In this document: one piece after another, positions 56,871 to 60,550 of the stretch
Layout of the letters: each line of letters begins with the position of its first letter
How positions within the stretch are numbered: position 1 is the stretch's first letter
Assembly: GCA_902826055.1 (NCBI GenBank)
Contig: CADEDJ010000002.1
Location: forward strand, 1 to 60,550
DNA length: 60,550 nucleotides
Reading direction: 5' to 3'
Source of the DNA: an uncultured Nitrosomonas sp.
GTDB taxonomy: Bacteria; Pseudomonadota; Gammaproteobacteria; Burkholderiales; Nitrosomonadaceae
Translations under genes and position numbers: made by a program
The notes under the pieces: model-generated
What the model saw: only the letters and a program-made list of their open reading frames with translations
What the model was told of the DNA's origin: nothing
The model's database searches: none

Positions 56871-57831
56871 TATTGCTTGCATCAATACCTGCCATACACG
56901 CCGCATCGCCTCCAAGCGCTTCGGTCATGATCGTCAGATTGCTTGCCATCATGCCTATGAAAGAATTATTGGGGGCGGGCGGCAATTCGTCGTCGGACAA
57001 CTGATCAACAAACTTGACTTTGGCTTCGCGCGCAATTTGCGCCATCACTTTGCTGGGAAAAACTTCGGAGCCAAAGATTGCCGGCACGCCGGTGTGATTG
57101 ATTTGCTTGATGATATGAATGACTTCCTGGGGGCCCGGTTCGGAAAAATTGGAGGGCTGGACTGCTGCGATTACTGTCATGCCGTAACGGGGCGCGAAAT
57201 AGGCAAAAGAATCATGATAGGTAATCAGTTTACGGTTTTTTTTCGGAATTGTCTCAACACATTTAAAAATTGCCTGATCCAATTTTTGTAATTTGTCGCG
57301 ATAGATTGCCGCATTGGCCTGATAAGCCGCATTATTGGATGGATCTAGCGCAATCAGATTATCTCTGATGATGTCTGTGTAACCCATCACCAACTCGATA
57401 TTGAGCCATACATGCGGATTGGGATGTCCTTGTTCGCGCGGAAAACTGAAATCATACTGCCAATCTTCTTCTTTCAGAACATTGTTTCCTAATTGTAGGA
57501 TGGCGGTTTGCGGTTTTTTTACTTTTTTAGCCAAGTTGATCGTGGGTAATTCTAAATCGAGGCCATTGGCAATAATCAAGTCGGCCGCCTGTATTGTTTT
57601 GATATCGGAAGGAAGCGGTTCAAAAGTATGAGAGTCGGTGCCATCCGGAACGATACCTATGACCTGAACGTGAATTCCGCCAATATTTTGCACAATATTA
57701 GTAATGGGTGAAACGGTAGTGATGACTTTGGGTCTTTCTTGCGATGTTTGCGCAACCACTTGAGTATGAAGAAAAAGTAATAATGCGCCTAAGCATAGAT
57801 CCCGGATGCTGCTAACTGCTCTGTTCTTCAT
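56860..57831 (-). CDS. znuA: Metal-binding periplasmic protein (ZnuA type)
   Basis: Solute-binding protein (cluster A-I) of 323 residues that captures a transition metal in the periplasm. The signal peptide is residues 1-28. Metal-ligand regions are DSHTFEP, NPHVWLNIE and YHDSFAYFA, with a later acidic ligand segment (FVDQLSDDELPP). It lacks the long His-rich loop typical of many zinc-specific ZnuA proteins. ATG 57831 follows a perfect AAGGAGG site, although the frame is open for 19 more codons upstream. A NikR-like operator lies 28 bases before the start. Confidence 0.9.
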   Translation of the reverse strand: MKNRAVSSIRDLCLGALLLFLHTQVVAQTSQERPKVITTVSPITNIVQNIGGIHVQVIGIVPDGTDSHTFEPLPSDIKTIQAADLIIANGLDLELPTINLAKKVKKPQTAILQLGNNVLKEEDWQYDFSFPREQGHPNPHVWLNIELVMGYTDIIRDNLIALDPSNNAAYQANAAIYRDKLQKLDQAIFKCVETIPKKNRKLITYHDSFAYFAPRYGMTVIAAVQPSNFSEPGPQEVIHIIKQINHTGVPAIFGSEVFPSKVMAQIAREAKVKFVDQLSDDELPPAPNNSFIGMMASNLTIMTEALGGDAACMAGIDASNNAF

Positions 57832-57858
57832 AAAGCCTCCTTGGAAAAATATTAACAG

Positions 57859-57887
57859 TGTATGAAAAAAAAATAATTTATCATACA
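57859..57887. promoter_or_regulatory. NikR-like operator between znuA and the TonB receptor
   Basis: TGTATGA at 57859-57865 and TCATACA at 57881-57887 form a perfect 7-bp inverted repeat with a 15-base AT-rich spacer. The E. coli NikR operator is GTATGA-N16-TCATAC, so both half-sites match exactly with one base less between them. It sits in the 122-base divergent region and could control both directions. Assignment is by motif plus a nikR gene 2.2 kb away. Confidence 0.7.
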
Positions 57888-57907
57888 TTTTTGAGTTAAT
57901 ATAAAAA

Positions 57908-57926
57908 TCCTACAAAAATTGTAGGA
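57908..57926. promoter_or_regulatory. Second palindrome in the divergent metal-uptake promoter
   Basis: TCCTACAA-AAA-TTGTAGGA forms an 8-bp inverted repeat 27 bases before the TonB-receptor start. It could be a hairpin in the leader or the binding site of a second regulator (a Zur- or Fur-like dimer is conceivable). It does not match the NikR half-site. Confidence 0.45.
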
Positions 57927-57953
57927 AAACACGTAATTCTGGGGAAAATATAC

Positions 57954-60032
57954 GTGCAAATAATAACGAAGCAGCCTGTGGCAGCGGTGCTGAAAGTCGT
58001 AAGCAGCATTTTTTTTCTTCTGTCATCAATGCCATGCATGGTCATTGCGGCTGGCATTCCGACCTTGAAGGAAATGATCGTGCGCGGCAATGCGCGGGAA
58101 TTGATCGGCAGTGCGAATTCTGCTACGGAAGGTACGGTACTGAAGCATCAGCTTGATTTACGCACGGTTTATCGTCCGGGAGAGTTGCTTGAAACCGTGC
58201 CGGGACTGATTGTGACGCAACATAGCGGTGAAGGAAAAGCCAATCAATATTTTTTGCGCGGTTTCAACCTCGATCATGGCACCGATTTGCGCATTACCGT
58301 CGATGGTATGCTGGTCAACCAGCGTTCGCACGGTCATGGCCAAGGTTGGGCGGATACTAATTTTATCATCCCGGAATTAATGGGCAATTTACAGTATCTG
58401 AAAGGCCCTTACCATGCCAGCCAGGGCGATTTTTCATCGGCTGGAGCCGTCACTATGAGTTATGTTGATAAGTTGCCCAAAGGTATAGCCAGTTATGGTT
58501 TAGGCCAGCAGGGCTTTATGCGCGGATTGGTCACCAAGTCGCACGAAGTGGGACGAGGTAATGTTTTGTATGCGGTCGAGTTACTGACTAAAGACGGTCC
58601 GTGGATCAAGCATGAGGATTTCAAGAAATTCAACGCAGTGTTGCGCTACAGCCAGGATACGGGAACGACAAAATTCAACGTGACGGCAATGGGCTATGGC
58701 GGAAATTGGAATTCCACCGATCAGATTCCTGCACGCGGCGTAGCCGGTGGTTTTGTTCCCCGGCTTGGGACAATCGATCCGAGCAGTGGCGGTGAGTCGC
58801 ACCGCTTCAGTTTATCGACCGCATTGCGGCACGCCGGCCGCTTTGGAGTGACCGATTTCAATCTCTATACTTTGCATAGCAATCTCGCGTTGTTTTCGAA
58901 TTTTACCTATTTTCTGGATGATCCCGTTAACGGAGATCAGTTCTCGCAACGCGATAAACGTTTCCAGTCGGCGATGAATGTCAGCCAGTTGTGGATCAAT
59001 AAGATTGTCGGATTGGAGGTTGAGAATACGGTAGGCGTGCAATTTCAAAATGATGTCATTGATAATGGATTACTCAGCACCAAAGAACGTCAGACTTTAT
59101 CAATCACGCGCAAGGATCATATTAATCAAAATAGCATAGGAATCTTTTATCAGAACAGCATCCAATGGTTTGAGAAATTCCGCAGCGTAGCGGGGGTGCG
59201 TTCGGATTATTATTGGTTTGATGTGAACAGCAATCTCAGTGTGAATTCAGGCAATCGCTACGACAGCATGACGAATCCTAAATTGGGCCTGATTTTTGGT
59301 CCTTGGGCGCAAACGGAATTTTATTTTAACTATGGCAGCGGGTTTCATAGCAATGATGCGCGCGGAACGACTTCTACCGTTGATCCTAAATCGGGGGAGT
59401 TTATTAACCGCGTTCATCCTCTGGTACGCTCTACAGGTTACGAGGTTGGATTGCGTACTGCCATCATTCCCGGTTTGCAGGCTTCCTTTGCGGCATTCCG
59501 GTTGGATTTGGATTCAGAATTGTTATTTGTGGGAGATGCCGGAACAACCGAAGCCAGCCGCCCGAGCAGGCGGGAAGGATTTGAGGCTTCGCTGTTTTAT
59601 ATGCCGAAGGATTGGTTAACGATCGATGTCGACTATGCACTGGCCCGTGCGCGCTTTAGTGATTTTGATTCTGGCGGCAATCATATACCCGGAGCAATTC
59701 GCGGAGTGGGTAAGTTAGCAGTTTCTATAGATAATATGGGTCCTTTATTCGGCAGCATGCAGCTTCGTTATTTCGGCAAGCGCCCATTGATCGAAGATAG
59801 CAGCGTACAATCGAATCACACCGTAACATTGAATGGACAGATCGGCTATAAAATCGGCAATAATGTACGTGTGATCCTGCAAGGATTTAATTTGCTTAAC
59901 ACACATGCTCACGCCATTGATTACTACTATACTTCAAGACTCCCGGGCGAGCCTGCCGCCGGCTTGAATGATGTGCATTTCCACCCGATTGAGAGCCGTT
60001 CACTACGGGTTAATTTGGTTGCAAATTTTTAG
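57954..60032 (+). CDS. TonB-dependent outer-membrane metal receptor
   Basis: Outer-membrane receptor/porin of 692 residues. It has a signal peptide (residues about 1-33), a plug domain (LETVPGLIVTQHSGEGKANQYFLRGFNLDHGTDL; then the histidine-rich SHGHGQGW loop) and a beta barrel ending in the aromatic VNLVANF. GTG start with GGGGA upstream. Divergent from znuABC and followed after 87 bases by nikR. TonB-dependent receptors next to NikR and metal importers usually carry nickel, cobalt or zinc complexes; nickel is favoured here by context. Confidence 0.92.
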   Translation: MQIITKQPVAAVLKVVSSIFFLLSSMPCMVIAAGIPTLKEMIVRGNARELIGSANSATEGTVLKHQLDLRTVYRPGELLETVPGLIVTQHSGEGKANQYFLRGFNLDHGTDLRITVDGMLVNQRSHGHGQGWADTNFIIPELMGNLQYLKGPYHASQGDFSSAGAVTMSYVDKLPKGIASYGLGQQGFMRGLVTKSHEVGRGNVLYAVELLTKDGPWIKHEDFKKFNAVLRYSQDTGTTKFNVTAMGYGGNWNSTDQIPARGVAGGFVPRLGTIDPSSGGESHRFSLSTALRHAGRFGVTDFNLYTLHSNLALFSNFTYFLDDPVNGDQFSQRDKRFQSAMNVSQLWINKIVGLEVENTVGVQFQNDVIDNGLLSTKERQTLSITRKDHINQNSIGIFYQNSIQWFEKFRSVAGVRSDYYWFDVNSNLSVNSGNRYDSMTNPKLGLIFGPWAQTEFYFNYGSGFHSNDARGTTSTVDPKSGEFINRVHPLVRSTGYEVGLRTAIIPGLQASFAAFRLDLDSELLFVGDAGTTEASRPSRREGFEASLFYMPKDWLTIDVDYALARARFSDFDSGGNHIPGAIRGVGKLAVSIDNMGPLFGSMQLRYFGKRPLIEDSSVQSNHTVTLNGQIGYKIGNNVRVILQGFNLLNTHAHAIDYYYTSRLPGEPAAGLNDVHFHPIESRSLRVNLVANF

Positions 60033-60119
60033 AAGATAAAAATAAATCGGTAACTATTTTTATTTTTATCAGGATGGATTGATACGATTTATTTTATTGA
60101 TAATTCCTGAGGAGCCTTT

Positions 60120-60550
60120 ATGGAGCGCTTTACGATTTCGATGGATGAGCAGCTTTTTGAACAGTTCGACAAACTTTCCCATGCGCGTGGCTATGACAAT
60201 CGCTCAGAAGCAATTCGGGATCTGGTGCGCGAATATCTTGAAACGGCACGCATGCAAAAGGATAACAAGGGGTATTGTATCGCGACATTGAGTTATATTT
60301 ATAACCACCATGAAAGGGATTTAGCCAGCCAGGTCACTTCTGCGCATCATCATCATCATGATTTAACCCTGTCGAGCATGCATGTGCATATGGATCATGA
60401 GAATTGCCTGGAAGTGGTGATTCTTCGAGGCATTATTGAAGATGTCAGGCGTTTCGCCAACCAAATTATCGCTACCAATGGTGTGCGGCATGGCAAATTG
60501 CACATCGTGCCGATTGAGCTGGCGCAAGGCAATCACAACCATACGCACTC
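60120..60550 (+). CDS. nikR: Nickel-responsive regulator NikR (3' end cut by window)
   Basis: Ribbon-helix-helix repressor with a nickel-binding ACT-like domain. The first 143 residues are visible and the stop is beyond the window. The DNA-binding strand is MERFTISMDEQLFEQFD, with YDNRSEAIRDLVREYL as the helix. The nickel ligands align with E. coli H76, H87, H89 and C95: a run of five histidines at 76-80, H88 and H90 in MHVHMDHENC, and C96. The C-terminus is His-rich (GNHNHTH). GAGGAG site 7 bases before ATG. It probably senses nickel and controls the adjacent uptake genes. Confidence 0.92.
   Translation, partial: MERFTISMDEQLFEQFDKLSHARGYDNRSEAIRDLVREYLETARMQKDNKGYCIATLSYIYNHHERDLASQVTSAHHHHHDLTLSSMHVHMDHENCLEVVILRGIIEDVRRFANQIIATNGVRHGKLHIVPIELAQGNHNHTH

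Overview
The window looks like a chromosomal segment of a betaproteobacterium, most likely a Nitrosomonas-type ammonia oxidiser. The support is gene order (tpiA-secG-tRNA-Leu-nuoA-N; rpsF-priB-rpsR-rplI-dnaB; hpnA-mlaA-shc-hpnG), protein sequence character, AT-rich codon use and frequent TTG/GTG starts. No ammonia monooxygenase or hydroxylamine oxidoreductase gene is present, so the genus is an inference. I see no rRNA, insertion sequence, prophage or CRISPR array.

Layout. 0.2-3.1 kb: phosphate ABC transporter pstCAB (pstS is not in the window and phoU does not follow). 3.3-4.6 kb: tpiA, secG and a tRNA-Leu(GAG). 4.6-19.3 kb: a complete 14-gene NADH:quinone oxidoreductase operon, nuoA to nuoN, with separate nuoC and nuoD. 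19.5-26.9 kb: htpG with a heat-shock-like promoter, ogt, xerD, dsbB, a small exported helical protein, a DUF423 protein, xseA and an orphan exbB/tolQ-type gene. 27.0-31.8 kb: a hopanoid cluster (hpnA, mlaA, shc, hpnG). 31.8-37.4 kb: an MsbA-like exporter, a vanadium-haloperoxidase/PAP2 protein, a DUF4156 lipoprotein, an alpha/beta hydrolase with a cysteine at the nucleophile elbow, a DCC-family thiol protein and a parvulin. 37.7-42.0 kb: a LolD/FtsX/AttH-type transport operon. 42.3-43.2 kb: a 35-residue single-helix membrane protein with its own strong terminator, then a protoglobin. 43.8-47.6 kb: ynfA, an HDOD gene and trpGDC. 47.9-50.9 kb: rpsF-priB-rpsR-rplI and dnaB. 51.0-53.7 kb: an ECF sigma factor with a double-cupin partner, a decayed monooxygenase and an exported truncated-globin-like protein. 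53.8-55.0 kb: a two-receiver/degenerate GGDEF regulator. 55.2-60.6 kb: a metal-uptake island with an ABC transporter of ZnuABC type, a divergent TonB-dependent receptor and, cut by the window end, a NikR-type regulator.

How the parts work together. The Nuo complex couples NADH and quinone; in an ammonia oxidiser it would often run in reverse to make NADH. The hopanoid genes make and modify membrane triterpenoids, and the MlaA homologue beside them maintains outer-membrane lipid asymmetry. The last island is the most interesting unit. It pairs a recognisable nickel regulator with a transporter that homology alone would call zinc-specific. The shared divergent promoter carries a near-perfect NikR-like inverted repeat (TGTATGA-N15-TCATACA), so the whole unit is probably a nickel uptake system. 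Other points worth following are two globins of different families, the 35-residue membrane protein, and a DnaA-box pair beside a 29-bp palindrome in the xseA/exbB divergent region.
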